NCBI GenBank assembly: GCA_022823945.1
Contig: JAJEBK010000024.1
Coordinates: 1 to 64,000 of the forward strand
Source of the DNA: Anaerolineae bacterium
GTDB taxonomy: Bacteria; Chloroflexota; Anaerolineae; Aggregatilineales; Phototrophicaceae
Length of the DNA stretch: 64,000 bases
Direction of reading: 5' to 3'
The notes beneath the pieces were generated by a model. The model worked only from the letters and a program-made list of their open reading frames with translations. It was not told the origin of the DNA and ran no database searches. The position numbers and the translations under genes were made by a program. Of this stretch, positions 1 through 7,861 are shown piece after piece (positions within the stretch are counted from its first letter, which is position 1; each line of letters starts with the position of its first letter).

Positions 1-139
1 GGTGGAGCGTTTCATCAATAAGATGAAGCATTTTCGCCGTGTCTTTTCTCGCTTTGAGAAGCTGGATACATCCCTTTTCGGCTTTCTGCACTTGGCTGGT
101 GCTATGATCTGGTTACGAGCAAATGTCAACACAACCTAG
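1..139 (+). mobile_element. IS5-like transposase, C-terminal remnant (cut by window edge)
   Basis: Reading from base 2 the frame is open to a TAG at 137-139 and gives 45 residues beginning VERFINKMKHFRRVFSRFEK and containing HLAGAMIWL. This matches the C-terminal tail of IS5/IS4-group DDE transposases, where a V-E-R-x-F-x-x-L/M-K-x-x-R-R block precedes a final hydrophobic helix. Only the tail is inside the window, so it cannot be said whether the element is intact. The right inverted repeat should lie in the next few dozen bases but was not identified. The element sits next to a truncated binding-protein gene, so it may be linked to that breakage. Confidence 0.75.
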
Positions 140-181
140 TCTAGAATGTTGGAGTGACCCACAGTTAAAGCAGAGAGAATT

Positions 182-646
182 ATGTATCAATATCAGGAAA
201 ATCCACGAGAAAAGTACGCGTCGTTGCTCAATCAGCCAAATACACGCTGGTGGTCGCGCCGCTATACTCGAAATTACAAGATGTTTGTAATTGGCGTGTG
301 TGCCTTTCTGGCGGTTGTCGCGTTACATCTTATGTCCATGCCTGCGCCAGCCAAGGCCCAAGCGTGTAACATCTATAGCAGCGATGACATTTGCGACAAA
401 TCCAGTGGCGAATTTCTAGCGGGCTTCCTTGCTGCGTGGCAGTTTGAACAATACAAGAGCTGCATGAATCGAACTAATGGGAAGGGCCAGTGGGGTGTTG
501 GTAGCGTTGGTACATGGTGTAGGCACGAGGTTGATGAGCAAGTTTGCCGCCATGTAGTGGTTGAGTACAGACCGCATCCTTTTCCACATCGTACAGAATA
601 TCGATGCATTACGCAGCGAGTCACGCGATATCTTTGGGGAGGTTGA
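182..646 (+). CDS. Small secreted Cys-rich protein, unknown function
   Basis: This 154-residue protein matches no family that I recognise. The N-terminal third is basic, followed by a hydrophobic segment at about residues 34-53 and a plausible signal-peptidase site after APAKAQA (about residue 61). The mature part would be about 93 residues with six cysteines, suggesting three disulphides, and an aromatic/His-rich C-terminus. GAGAGAATT lies just upstream of the ATG. A strong terminator follows 24 bases after the stop, so this is a single-gene unit. The gene is visibly less GC-rich than the genes after it and lies between a transposase tail and a truncated gene, so it could be a passenger or part of a rearranged segment. 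Confidence 0.6.
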   Translation: MYQYQENPREKYASLLNQPNTRWWSRRYTRNYKMFVIGVCAFLAVVALHLMSMPAPAKAQACNIYSSDDICDKSSGEFLAGFLAAWQFEQYKSCMNRTNGKGQWGVGSVGTWCRHEVDEQVCRHVVVEYRPHPFPHRTEYRCITQRVTRYLWGG

Positions 647-664
647 TTATCAAGCATAAAGAAA

Positions 665-1729
665 TTGGCAACCGCTCGATTCATCGAGCGGTTTTCTTTT
701 TTCAATGAATTCTGGAAGCCCGAGAACAACCCTATCGTCAACGGTCCCTTCATCCTCACCAGCTTTGACGCCGACCTGCAGACAGCCGAGATGACGCCCA
801 ACCCCGAATGGTGGAAAGATGGTCCGCTGCTGGATAAGGTCAGCTTCATATTTTCGACCGACCAGACGACCGTCGGCGCTTTGGTATTGAATGACCAGAT
901 CGACGCCAGCCTGGCGGCGGCGCCGTCTGTGCTGCGCGCCCAGATGCCCGACTACTTCCGCCAGTTTGACGCCATCGGCTTCAACACCTTCTGGATGCAG
1001 CCGACTCGCGAGCCCACCAGCGATCCCCTGGTGCGCGAAGCCTTGATCAAATCGGTCGACTGGAATGCCGTCTTCCAGGCCGCCTTCCCGATCGAAGGCA
1101 GCGGCGTCATGACAACGCAGACGCTGGATGACATCGTCACCTGCCAAAATCCCGATGCCACCGGCTATCCCTACGATATCGAAGCCGCCCAGGCCGCGCT
1201 CGCCGCATCAAGCTATGGCAGCGCCGAGAACTTGCCGAAATTGCGCGTAACCCCGCGCGGCAGCAACGAGTTCAACAACCGCGCCCTGACAGCCGTCATT
1301 GAATTCTGGCGTCAGAACCTGGGCATCGAAAATGTTGAGTTCCAGCAGGACCCCAACAGCTTCGGCGATGATTATGACAAGATCAACCTGAGCCGCGACG
1401 ATGTGGTCATTCGCTTCCCCGATGCCGCGACCTATATGTGGGCGGCCGGACACTCGGCGGGTCCTGTTCCCGGCAGCTCCATGCTCAGCGGCTATCACAA
1501 CGAAGCGCTGGAAGCGGCGGTTGACGAAGCGCTGACCCTGGCGCCGGATGATCCGCGGCGCTGTGAACTGGCGCTCGAGGCGCAGGAGCACTACGAGGGC
1601 GACTATGTCATCATGCACTTCGGCAAACCGCTGCGCACCGCCAACGCCCGCGAGCATGTCAAGGAATACTACAGCGGTCCCGATGTGAGCGTCATCGAGC
1701 CGTGGAAGATCTACATCGAGCGGATGTAA
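665..1729 (+). pseudogene. Peptide/oligosaccharide ABC transporter binding protein (SBP family 5), 5'-truncated
   Basis: From about base 704 the frame encodes a family 5 extracellular solute-binding protein starting FNEFWKPENNPIVNGPFILT, a stretch that normally lies some 180-200 residues into a 500-600 residue protein. The first 13 codons of the open frame are simply the terminator hairpin read through. The signal peptide and about the first third of the protein are missing, so it is unlikely to be exported or functional. The C-terminal lobe is intact and ends at 1729. Two OppB/OppC-type permease genes follow, showing that this was the binding protein of that transporter. The missing 5' part may lie left of the window if an insertion split the gene. 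Confidence 0.8.
670..702 (+). terminator. Rho-independent terminator
   Basis: AACCGCTCGA (670-679), a TTCA loop, then TCGAGCGGTT (684-693) form a perfect 10-bp stem, followed by the T-rich run TTCTTTTTT (694-702). It ends the small Cys-rich gene. The next bases already encode the truncated ABC binding protein, so the terminator also marks the junction. Confidence 0.9.
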
Positions 1730-1842
1730 GCCCCCACCCCTTACCCCTCCCCCATCAAGAGGGAGGGGTAAGGCAAGGGGTGCGGCAACGCGAATGACAC
1801 CCCTTCCCTCCTGCTGGGGGAAGGGGCTGGGGGATGGGGGGA
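1730..1842. repeat. Paired GC-rich intergenic hairpins (copy 1)
   Basis: Two hairpins lie back to back. The first pairs CCCCTTACCCCTCCC (from about 1737) with GGGAGGGGTAAGGCAAGGGG (1761-1780). The second pairs CCCCTTCCCTCC (1800-1811) with GGGGGAAGGGG (1816-1826) and runs into a G-rich tail. Similar paired elements occur at seven places in the window, always between genes or at gene ends. Here the element separates the binding-protein fragment from the permease genes. Confidence 0.75.
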
Positions 1843-1854
1843 ACGGAGTCGAAT

Positions 1855-2802
1855 ATGGCAACCTTCCTGCTGATACGCCTGCTGCGCTGGTCGGTTGGGC
1901 TGCTGCTCATACTCTTCATCACTTACGCCATGATGTATTATGGCGCGGGCGACCCCATCCGCATGATGTTCATCCAGGGCGAAGACTTCGATACTGAAGA
2001 CGAGGTCGTCATGCTGGCGCTGCGCAAGAAGTACGGTTTGGACGAACCCTTCCTGGCGCAATTCGGCAATTATTTGAACAACTTGTTTCAAGGCGACTGG
2101 GGGCGGTCGATTCGCCTGCAAGTCGACCGGCCTGTGCTCGAGATCGTGCAATTCCGCCTGCCGATCAGCATGCAGCTGGGTTTTGCCGCGACTATCATCG
2201 GCGCTGTCGTGGGCATTGGCTTGGGCATCTTATCCGCGCTGCATCACAACCGCCTGCTCGACCGCTTGATCGTCAGCATCGTGCTCTTCGTCAATGGCAT
2301 TCCGGTTTTTGTCACAGTGCCCATCCTGCTGCTTTTGCTCGTCTTGCAGCTCAAGCTAATTGATGTGCCTTATGGCTGGAACGGGCTTTTTCACATCGAC
2401 GCGGCGCTGCCGGTAGCGGTGATCTCCATTGGCGTGCTGCCCATCATCGTGCGCCAGACGCGCTCAGCCATGCTGGAGGTCAAAAGCCAGCAATATGTAA
2501 CCACTGCCCGCGCCAAGGGTGTGCCGGAATCGCGCATCATCTTGCGGCATATGCTGCGCCCGGTATTGACGCCGGTGGTAACCACACTGGGCCTCATCAT
2601 GATCGGGCTGATCAACGGCTCCCTGTTCGTGGAATACATCCTGAACATTCCCGGCTTTGGCTTGCTGACGATTGAGGGCATCAAAAAGGTCGATTACCCG
2701 ATCATCATGGCGGTGGCGGTCGTCGGCACATTGATTATTTTTGTGAGCAACTTCCTGGTCGATATTATCTACCCCATATTGGATCCACGGGTGCGGGCGT
2801 AA
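1855..2802 (+). CDS. ABC transporter permease, OppB/DppB family
   Basis: Inner-membrane permease of a peptide/oligosaccharide-type ABC importer, 315 residues from the ATG at 1855, which has GGAG about 8 bases upstream; an in-frame start at 1834 lies inside the repeat and is less likely. About six membrane segments are visible, the first at about residues 6-28. The cytoplasmic loop contacting the ATPase reads QQYVTTARAKGVPESRIILR, the family's A-R-A-K-G-x-x-E-x-x-I signature. It overlaps the next permease by a TAATG junction, so the two are translationally coupled. No ATPase gene (OppD/OppF) is nearby. Confidence 0.9.
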   Translation: MATFLLIRLLRWSVGLLLILFITYAMMYYGAGDPIRMMFIQGEDFDTEDEVVMLALRKKYGLDEPFLAQFGNYLNNLFQGDWGRSIRLQVDRPVLEIVQFRLPISMQLGFAATIIGAVVGIGLGILSALHHNRLLDRLIVSIVLFVNGIPVFVTVPILLLLLVLQLKLIDVPYGWNGLFHIDAALPVAVISIGVLPIIVRQTRSAMLEVKSQQYVTTARAKGVPESRIILRHMLRPVLTPVVTTLGLIMIGLINGSLFVEYILNIPGFGLLTIEGIKKVDYPIIMAVAVVGTLIIFVSNFLVDIIYPILDPRVRA

Positions 2803-3782
2803 TGAGCGAAAGCGCGCCAGGAGGCAATATCTCGCGCGTCGTGGCGGATGGCGTCTACAGCGGCGAGCAGCGCAGCTTGTGGCAAGACGCCTCGCGACGC
2901 TTCCGCAGAAATTGGCTGGCTGTCGGCGGTCTGGTGGTGGTGTTCTGCTTCCTCATCGCCGCCTTGGTCGGTCCGCATGTCTCGCCATACGACTTCCTCG
3001 AACAGAATATCGTCCGCGCCTTTCAAAGACCGTCGGAAGAACACTTTCTGGGGACTGACGACTTGGGGCGAGATGTCTTCAGCCGCATGCTGCATGGCGC
3101 GCGAACAGCCGCTTTGGTCGCCTTTTTCACCACGGCTATCAGCCTGTTGATCGGCGTGCTGGTCGGCACCTGGTCGGGCATCAGCGGCGGGCGCACCGAC
3201 GAATTCCTGATGTGGATCAGCGATTTAATCCAGGCCATGCCCGGTTTGTTGCTGGTCATCCTCATCAACACCACCCTGCGCCGCCCCATCATCAATGCCT
3301 TTGACACGCTTTACATGCAGACGCGCAACCCGTTCTACCTAAACACATTGTGGCTGGATTATGTGCTGGTATTCAGCGCCTTGGCCTTGATCGGCTGGCC
3401 CGGGCTGGCGCGCTTGATACGCGGGCAGGTGCTGAGCATCAACGAAGAAGATTATGTGCTGGCGGCGCGGGCGATCGGCGCATCAGAAGCGCATATCATG
3501 CTGCGTCATGTCATCCCCAATGCGCTGGGTCCGCTGGTGGTCGCCGTAACCGCCAGCATGGGCGGCGCGGTTACACTGGAAGCCGGCTTGAGCTTTTTGG
3601 GCATTGGCATTCAGCCACCCAACGCCAGCTGGGGTTCCATGCTGGAAGAGGGCCGACGCTATTGGCAGATTTTCCCACATTTGATTCTAATCCCGGCTGT
3701 GACAATCGGCATCGTCCAGGTGGCTTTCGTCTTCCTGGGCGATGGCTTGAACGATGCCCTCGACCCGCGCCGAACGACATGA
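2802..3782 (+). CDS. ABC transporter permease, OppC/DppC family
   Basis: Second permease of the same importer, 326 residues. It has the OppC-type N-terminal cytoplasmic stretch, a first membrane segment near residues 38-60, the periplasmic FLGTDDLGRDVFSRMLHGAR motif (about residues 84-103) typical of this subfamily, and the loop DYVLAARAIGASEAHIMLRH for ATPase contact. The start overlaps the stop of the preceding permease by one base. Between residues ~150 and 190 there is an insertion (TLRRPIINAFDTLYMQTRNP) longer than in Escherichia coli OppC. It forms the downstream half of the transporter whose binding protein is truncated. Confidence 0.9.
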   Translation: MSESAPGGNISRVVADGVYSGEQRSLWQDASRRFRRNWLAVGGLVVVFCFLIAALVGPHVSPYDFLEQNIVRAFQRPSEEHFLGTDDLGRDVFSRMLHGARTAALVAFFTTAISLLIGVLVGTWSGISGGRTDEFLMWISDLIQAMPGLLLVILINTTLRRPIINAFDTLYMQTRNPFYLNTLWLDYVLVFSALALIGWPGLARLIRGQVLSINEEDYVLAARAIGASEAHIMLRHVIPNALGPLVVAVTASMGGAVTLEAGLSFLGIGIQPPNASWGSMLEEGRRYWQIFPHLILIPAVTIGIVQVAFVFLGDGLNDALDPRRTT

Positions 3783-3942
3783 CCATTTGCCACAGAGACA
3801 TGGGGAAATTCAAAACAAACAAAGACGTTATGGATATAAAATGACTATTGCGCTCGGTGAACGTTTGCCACTCGGTGAACCCGGCGGCTCATTTTTGGCT
3901 TTTCTCTATGACTCTTTGGCAAACAATTAGAAAGGAATCCCA

Positions 3943-4890
3943 ATGTTCGACAAACCCTGGACGGGCGTGCTGCCAGCCACGCTTTGTCCTTTCAACAGCG
4001 ACGACACCATCGACGAGCCCGGCTTGCGCGCCTACTTCCGCTACCTGGCCTCTGTGGACGGCGTGACGGGCTTGGTGTGCAATGGGCATACCGGCGAGGT
4101 CATGTCCCTGCGCAACCACGAGCGCGCCCGCATAACCGAAATCATGGCGGAAGAAGTAGGCGACCGCGTAAAAGTCGTTTCCGGGGTCTGTGCCGAGGGC
4201 AGCGATGAAGCCATTGCCCAGGCGCTGGCCGCAAAAGAGGTCGGCGCAGATGCCATCTTGCTGATGCCGCCGCATCACTGGCTGCGCTTCGGACGCACCA
4301 GCGAAACTGCCGTCGGTTACTTCCAGGATGTGGCGGACGGGGCGGATATCGACATCATCGTGCATCAATATCCCGCCTGGACCAAAGCCGGTTACAGCCT
4401 GGCCGAGATGCTGGCCATGACCAAGATCGATCGCGTCGTCAGCATAAAAATGGGCACGCGCGAGATGTCCCGCTGGGCTTATGACTACCGCAATCTCAAA
4501 CGGGCCGCGCCCGAAGTCAGCATCATCAGCTGCCAGGACGAATACTTGCTGGTTACGCTGCTGGATGGAGCGGATGGGGCGCTGGTCGGTTTTGCCGGCT
4601 TCGTGCCCGAGCTGATCACCGCATTGGTGCGCGCGGCGCTGTCTGGCGATCTGGAGCAAGCCAATTACCTGCAAGACAAAGTCCGCCCACTTTCACAGAT
4701 CGTCTACCGCTTCGGCGAACCTTCCAGCGATGCGCACCAGCGGATGAAATGCGCCATGACCTTGATGGGAAAGTTCCCGTCCATGCACATGCGCCGACCG
4801 CTGCGGCCACTGCCACCCGAAGAAGTCGCGCGAATCGCCGGCGAACTGGAAGCGGCCGGCTTTGAAGTGGTGACGAAGGCGGTTGCCTAG
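3943..4890 (+). CDS. Dihydrodipicolinate synthase / N-acetylneuraminate lyase family protein
   Basis: TIM-barrel lyase of the DapA/NanA/KDG-aldolase superfamily, 315 residues. The substrate-carboxylate motif is GHTGE (residues 48-52, usually GTTGE), the catalytic tyrosine is Tyr143 in HQYP and the Schiff-base lysine is Lys169 in VSIKMG. These enzymes make or break a C-C bond in a 2-keto acid through a lysine imine. AAAGGA precedes the ATG. Next to a PL22-like uronide lyase and a transporter, a 2-keto-3-deoxy sugar acid aldolase or dehydratase role is the most reasonable guess; true lysine-pathway DapA is unlikely in this setting. The following gene starts directly at its stop codon. Confidence 0.85.
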   Translation: MFDKPWTGVLPATLCPFNSDDTIDEPGLRAYFRYLASVDGVTGLVCNGHTGEVMSLRNHERARITEIMAEEVGDRVKVVSGVCAEGSDEAIAQALAAKEVGADAILLMPPHHWLRFGRTSETAVGYFQDVADGADIDIIVHQYPAWTKAGYSLAEMLAMTKIDRVVSIKMGTREMSRWAYDYRNLKRAAPEVSIISCQDEYLLVTLLDGADGALVGFAGFVPELITALVRAALSGDLEQANYLQDKVRPLSQIVYRFGEPSSDAHQRMKCAMTLMGKFPSMHMRRPLRPLPPEEVARIAGELEAAGFEVVTKAVA

Positions 4891-6000
4891 ATGGCGCGCG
4901 GCAGCACCTACGTGTCCGAGGCGCGCCTATTCAGCGATGCCGGCACGGGCGCGCGCATCCGCCAGGTAACCGACCAACCCAGCATCCATCATCATCCCTT
5001 CTTCTTCGTGCCCGCCTATGACGACGCCATGGCGCGGCTGGTCTTCGTCAGCCACCGCAGCGGACGCCCGGAAATTCATGCCGAAGACCGCGCCACCGGC
5101 AAAATCGTCCAGTTGACCGAACGCGCCGGGCTGGCTGAGTATTCTGTATATCCTTCACACGATGGGCGCTGGGTCTATTACACAGCCGGGACGGGCGGCT
5201 ATCGCGTCTGCACAGAAACGCTGCGCGAAGAGCAATTGCTGGACTTCGGCGATGTGCGTCTGCGCGAAGAGGGCATGGTCGCCGATGCCATGGGCACCAC
5301 CGCGCTCAGCTTCGATGATCGCTATTGGGCGCTGCGTTTCAGCCAAGCGGACCGCGCTAATCTGGTCGTCATTGACACCGACAGCGGCGCTTGCGATGTC
5401 ATCCTGCAGCGCGACACAATCGCCCATTTGATGTTCTGCCCCGATGACAGCGACCTGCTCTATTATGCCGGTCCCTTGACCGACCGCATTTGGATCATCA
5501 AGCGCGATGGCAGCGACAACCGCCGTCCGTATGAGCGAAAGCCCGGCGAATGGATCACGCATGAGGTGTGGATCCCCGGCATGCGCGAATTGGCTTTCGT
5601 CGACTGGAACAAGGGCATCCGCGCCATCCAGGTCGATACGGGCGCAGAGCGGCGCGTCACCGCCTTCAACGCCTGGCATGCCGTCTGCAATCCCACCGGC
5701 ACGCTGATGGTGGCCGATACCAACTTCCCCGATATCGGTTTGCAGCTATTCGATCCGCGCGATGGCATGGGCGCTCCCCTGACTCTCTGTCATCCCGGAG
5801 CCACGAACGAAGGCGCGCACTGGGCGGGACCATTCCCGTATGAGGGGGGTCCGATCAAAGTCTATGCGCCCCAGCACACGCATCCGCACCCGTCATTTTC
5901 GCCCGATAGCCAGCGCGTCGTCTTCACTAGCGACCGAACAGGCACAGCGCAGGTCTATGAAGTGGAGATTCCGAGTGAGATGAGGCTTGGCGAAAACTAG
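4891..6000 (+). CDS. Oligogalacturonate lyase-like beta-propeller (PL22-type)
   Basis: Cytosolic 369-residue beta-propeller without signal peptide. It begins with the family-like R-Q-V-T-D-Q-P and HHHPFFFVPAYDD (residues ~33-45), carries TolB-type blades (SHRSGRPEIH, FSPDSQRVVFTSDR), and ends with AQVYEVEIP. The stretch PQHTHPHPSF gives Gln328, His331 and His333, which resemble the Gln-x-x-His-x-His metal site known in PL22 oligogalacturonate lyases. Those enzymes split unsaturated digalacturonate to 5-keto-4-deoxyuronate. The gene starts on the base after the DHDPS-family stop, so the two are co-translated. It could alternatively be a non-enzymatic TolB-like propeller, since only part of the active site can be judged by eye. 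Confidence 0.7.
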   Translation: MARGSTYVSEARLFSDAGTGARIRQVTDQPSIHHHPFFFVPAYDDAMARLVFVSHRSGRPEIHAEDRATGKIVQLTERAGLAEYSVYPSHDGRWVYYTAGTGGYRVCTETLREEQLLDFGDVRLREEGMVADAMGTTALSFDDRYWALRFSQADRANLVVIDTDSGACDVILQRDTIAHLMFCPDDSDLLYYAGPLTDRIWIIKRDGSDNRRPYERKPGEWITHEVWIPGMRELAFVDWNKGIRAIQVDTGAERRVTAFNAWHAVCNPTGTLMVADTNFPDIGLQLFDPRDGMGAPLTLCHPGATNEGAHWAGPFPYEGGPIKVYAPQHTHPHPSFSPDSQRVVFTSDRTGTAQVYEVEIPSEMRLGEN

Positions 6001-6221
6001 CTGCCAGCCATAAGTCGTTCAATTAGCGCCAATTGCAGATTATGAAGGTGTATGATGAGTCCGCCGAGCAAGCCAATTATGGCTATGGCAACGCGATACA
6101 GATCGGCTTTTGTCGCAGCATGCTTCGAGCGTTCCTCCAGCGTCGCAATTCGCTGGTCAGATGTTACATTTGTATTGGGAACCGCTTGTTGCTGCCCAAT
6201 TTGCGAATCAAGCGTGGCCAT
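5997..6221 (-). CDS. Small coiled-coil/membrane protein (paralogue of 26849-27082)
   Basis: 74-residue protein: a polar N-terminus, a short heptad-like helix (QRIATLEERSKHAATKADLY, about residues 23-42), one membrane segment (AIAIIGLLGGLIIHL) and a short C-terminal tail NLQLALIERLMAGS. A second gene at 26849 encodes the same pattern with nearly identical blocks (QRIATLEERS, GGLxIHLHN, ALIExLxAG). Function unknown; the layout recalls small phage XhlA-type membrane proteins, but I cannot claim homology. It converges with the PL22-like gene and overlaps its end by four bases. Confidence 0.65.
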   Translation of the reverse strand: MATLDSQIGQQQAVPNTNVTSDQRIATLEERSKHAATKADLYRVAIAIIGLLGGLIIHLHNLQLALIERLMAGS

Positions 6222-6329
6222 TCACTGCCCCGGGCTAATTTGCGGAACCATTCACGCAGATAGTGTAACTTATCAGCCAGTATCTGTCAACAATAGCCGA
6301 GTCGCTACCGGCTCGAAGGAAGCCAAACC

Positions 6330-7589
6330 TTGCACACAGACAGTACAATATCCACATTATCGCCCCTGGCCCAACCCCTGTCCGTCGCCCTGATCGGCAC
6401 GGGCAACCGCTCCAAGACGACTTATCGACCGCTCTTTGATTATCTTAAACCATGGATAAAAATCTCGGCGGTTTGCGATCCCGTGCGCGAATCGGCAGAT
6501 GCTTTCGCCGAGTCGATTGGCGTGCCAGCCTTTTACGATCTGCAGGATTTGATCCGCGCGCGCCCCATGGAAGCGGCGTTTGTGGTCAGCCCCATCCCCT
6601 CGCACCACAGCATCTGCTGCACATTGCTGGCGCATGGCGTGCATGTCAATGTCGAGACGAGTATGTGCAGCCTGCTGCTGCAAGCGCAAGAGATGGTGGC
6701 GGCGGCGCGGCAAAACCGGACCATCTTGCGCATCGCCGAAAACTTCTTCCGCTTCCCTTTCGACCGCATGATGAAATTGATCGCGGCGGACGGCTTCATC
6801 GGCGAGGTCAAGCGCTTGACTTGCTGGCACGACCACACCGGTTTTCACAACAATTCCCGCTGGATACACTTTTTTGGCGCGCACCCGTTGGCGGTACAAG
6901 CGATCGCCCACGAAATGCCGACAGCCGGACATTATCAGCTGGCGCATCGCTATCACGAGACAGAACGGTATCGGGCGCATTTCTTTTGGTTTCCCGATGA
7001 TGCGCTGGTGATCGACCATGCCGGCAACATCAAGAGCATGCTGGGGCGTTATCCGCGGCCCGGCTATACCGAGCTGGCGGGCTCGCGCGGGGCGATCGTG
7101 CAGCAGGCGGCGGCTGGCTGGCACGGACAAAGCGAAGTGCGCTATTGCACGGACGAAGCCCTGGTGGCGGGCGGACGCCACGATTTGAGCTATCCGATCG
7201 TGCATGTGGGCGATGGGCGCGACTGGCTGTCTTCGCATGTCGATCTGCCAGGCCGGCGCATTGAGCATGTGAATCCGTATCGGCTGGGCGCAAGCGCATA
7301 CCACCGCCGCAATTATTACAGCGCCGCTGTCATTGGACACCTGGTCGACTTTGCCGAGTCCGTGCGTGGGCTGCGCGAATCGGAATATACAGACGAAGAT
7401 GCGTTGATGGCGATGATGATGGAAGTTGCCACACGCGAATCGGCGCTGCAAGCTGGCAAACGGCTGCAACTGCCTTTGACTGGCGAGCTGGAATCGGAGG
7501 CGGCGCTGCGGGCAAGCCTGCGCGAACAATATGGGGTTGACCCGCTGGATATCGAAGGCATGCTGGCGATAAGTTATCCGCGACCGTGA
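6330..7589 (+). CDS. Gfo/Idh/MocA family oxidoreductase
   Basis: NAD(P)-binding sugar oxidoreductase, 419 residues from a TTG start. The Rossmann motif ALIGTGNRSKT lies at about residues 20-30 and FVVSPIPSHHS fits the second nucleotide-binding strand. The position of the usual catalytic E-K-P motif reads V-E-T-S (Glu109-Thr110-Ser111), so the lysine is absent. The C-terminal half contains the substrate-binding sheet (ENFFRFPFDRMM onward). It lies downstream of the uronide-lyase-like gene but after a 330-base gap holding a small opposite-strand gene, so co-transcription is uncertain. Confidence 0.8.
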   Translation: MHTDSTISTLSPLAQPLSVALIGTGNRSKTTYRPLFDYLKPWIKISAVCDPVRESADAFAESIGVPAFYDLQDLIRARPMEAAFVVSPIPSHHSICCTLLAHGVHVNVETSMCSLLLQAQEMVAAARQNRTILRIAENFFRFPFDRMMKLIAADGFIGEVKRLTCWHDHTGFHNNSRWIHFFGAHPLAVQAIAHEMPTAGHYQLAHRYHETERYRAHFFWFPDDALVIDHAGNIKSMLGRYPRPGYTELAGSRGAIVQQAAAGWHGQSEVRYCTDEALVAGGRHDLSYPIVHVGDGRDWLSSHVDLPGRRIEHVNPYRLGASAYHRRNYYSAAVIGHLVDFAESVRGLRESEYTDEDALMAMMMEVATRESALQAGKRLQLPLTGELESEAALRASLREQYGVDPLDIEGMLAISYPRP

Positions 7590-7599
7590 ATCCAATCCC

Positions 7600-7765
7600 G
7601 ATTCGTCGTCGGGGCGAGACGCCGCGTCGCTCGTCAAACACAACCGTTATCGCCGGGCACCAGCACCACAAACCCACAGTCTCCAATCCGCCCGCTTTTG
7701 CATGTGCACAGAACTGGGATTTCGACGGGCGAGTCACCGCCTCGCCCCTACCTGTAGTTGCTATT
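7600..7765. repeat. Decayed palindromic repeat halves
   Basis: The 272-base gap between the Gfo/Idh gene and the LacI gene holds CGGGGCGAGACGCCGCGTCG near 7609 and GACGGGCGAGTCACCGCCTC followed by GCCCCTAC near 7727-7751. They resemble the inverted GGGCGAGCC / GGCTCGCCC elements at 29857-29993 and look like degenerate copies. No gene is seen here. Confidence 0.45.
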
Positions 7766-7831
7766 GGGGATTGCTGAAGGGGCAGCAAAGTCCCATTTGC
7801 ATCCGCCAACAATCTGTGTTACGCTTGCTAG

Positions 7832-7845
7832 CGAAATCGATTTCG
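7832..7845. promoter_or_regulatory. LacI-type operator palindrome
   Basis: CGAAATCGATTTCG is a perfect 14-bp palindrome with a central CG, the usual form of LacI-family operators, and lies 17 bases upstream of the LacI-type gene's ATG. The natural reading is autorepression, possibly with control of the ABC/SnoaL genes downstream. No second copy was seen before the binding-protein gene at 9009. Confidence 0.7.
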
Positions 7846-7861
7846 TCAGCGCGATACTGCC

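Noticed and set aside
3943..4890. Assignment as lysine-pathway dapA
   Set aside because: The context is a transporter and uronide-lyase-like gene, the carboxylate motif is GHTGE and no lysine genes are nearby; only family-level naming is justified.
6357..7643. Open frame of 428 residues on the minus strand
   Set aside because: Antisense to the Gfo/Idh gene with its Rossmann motif; low-complexity His/Arg/Gln content typical of shadow frames.
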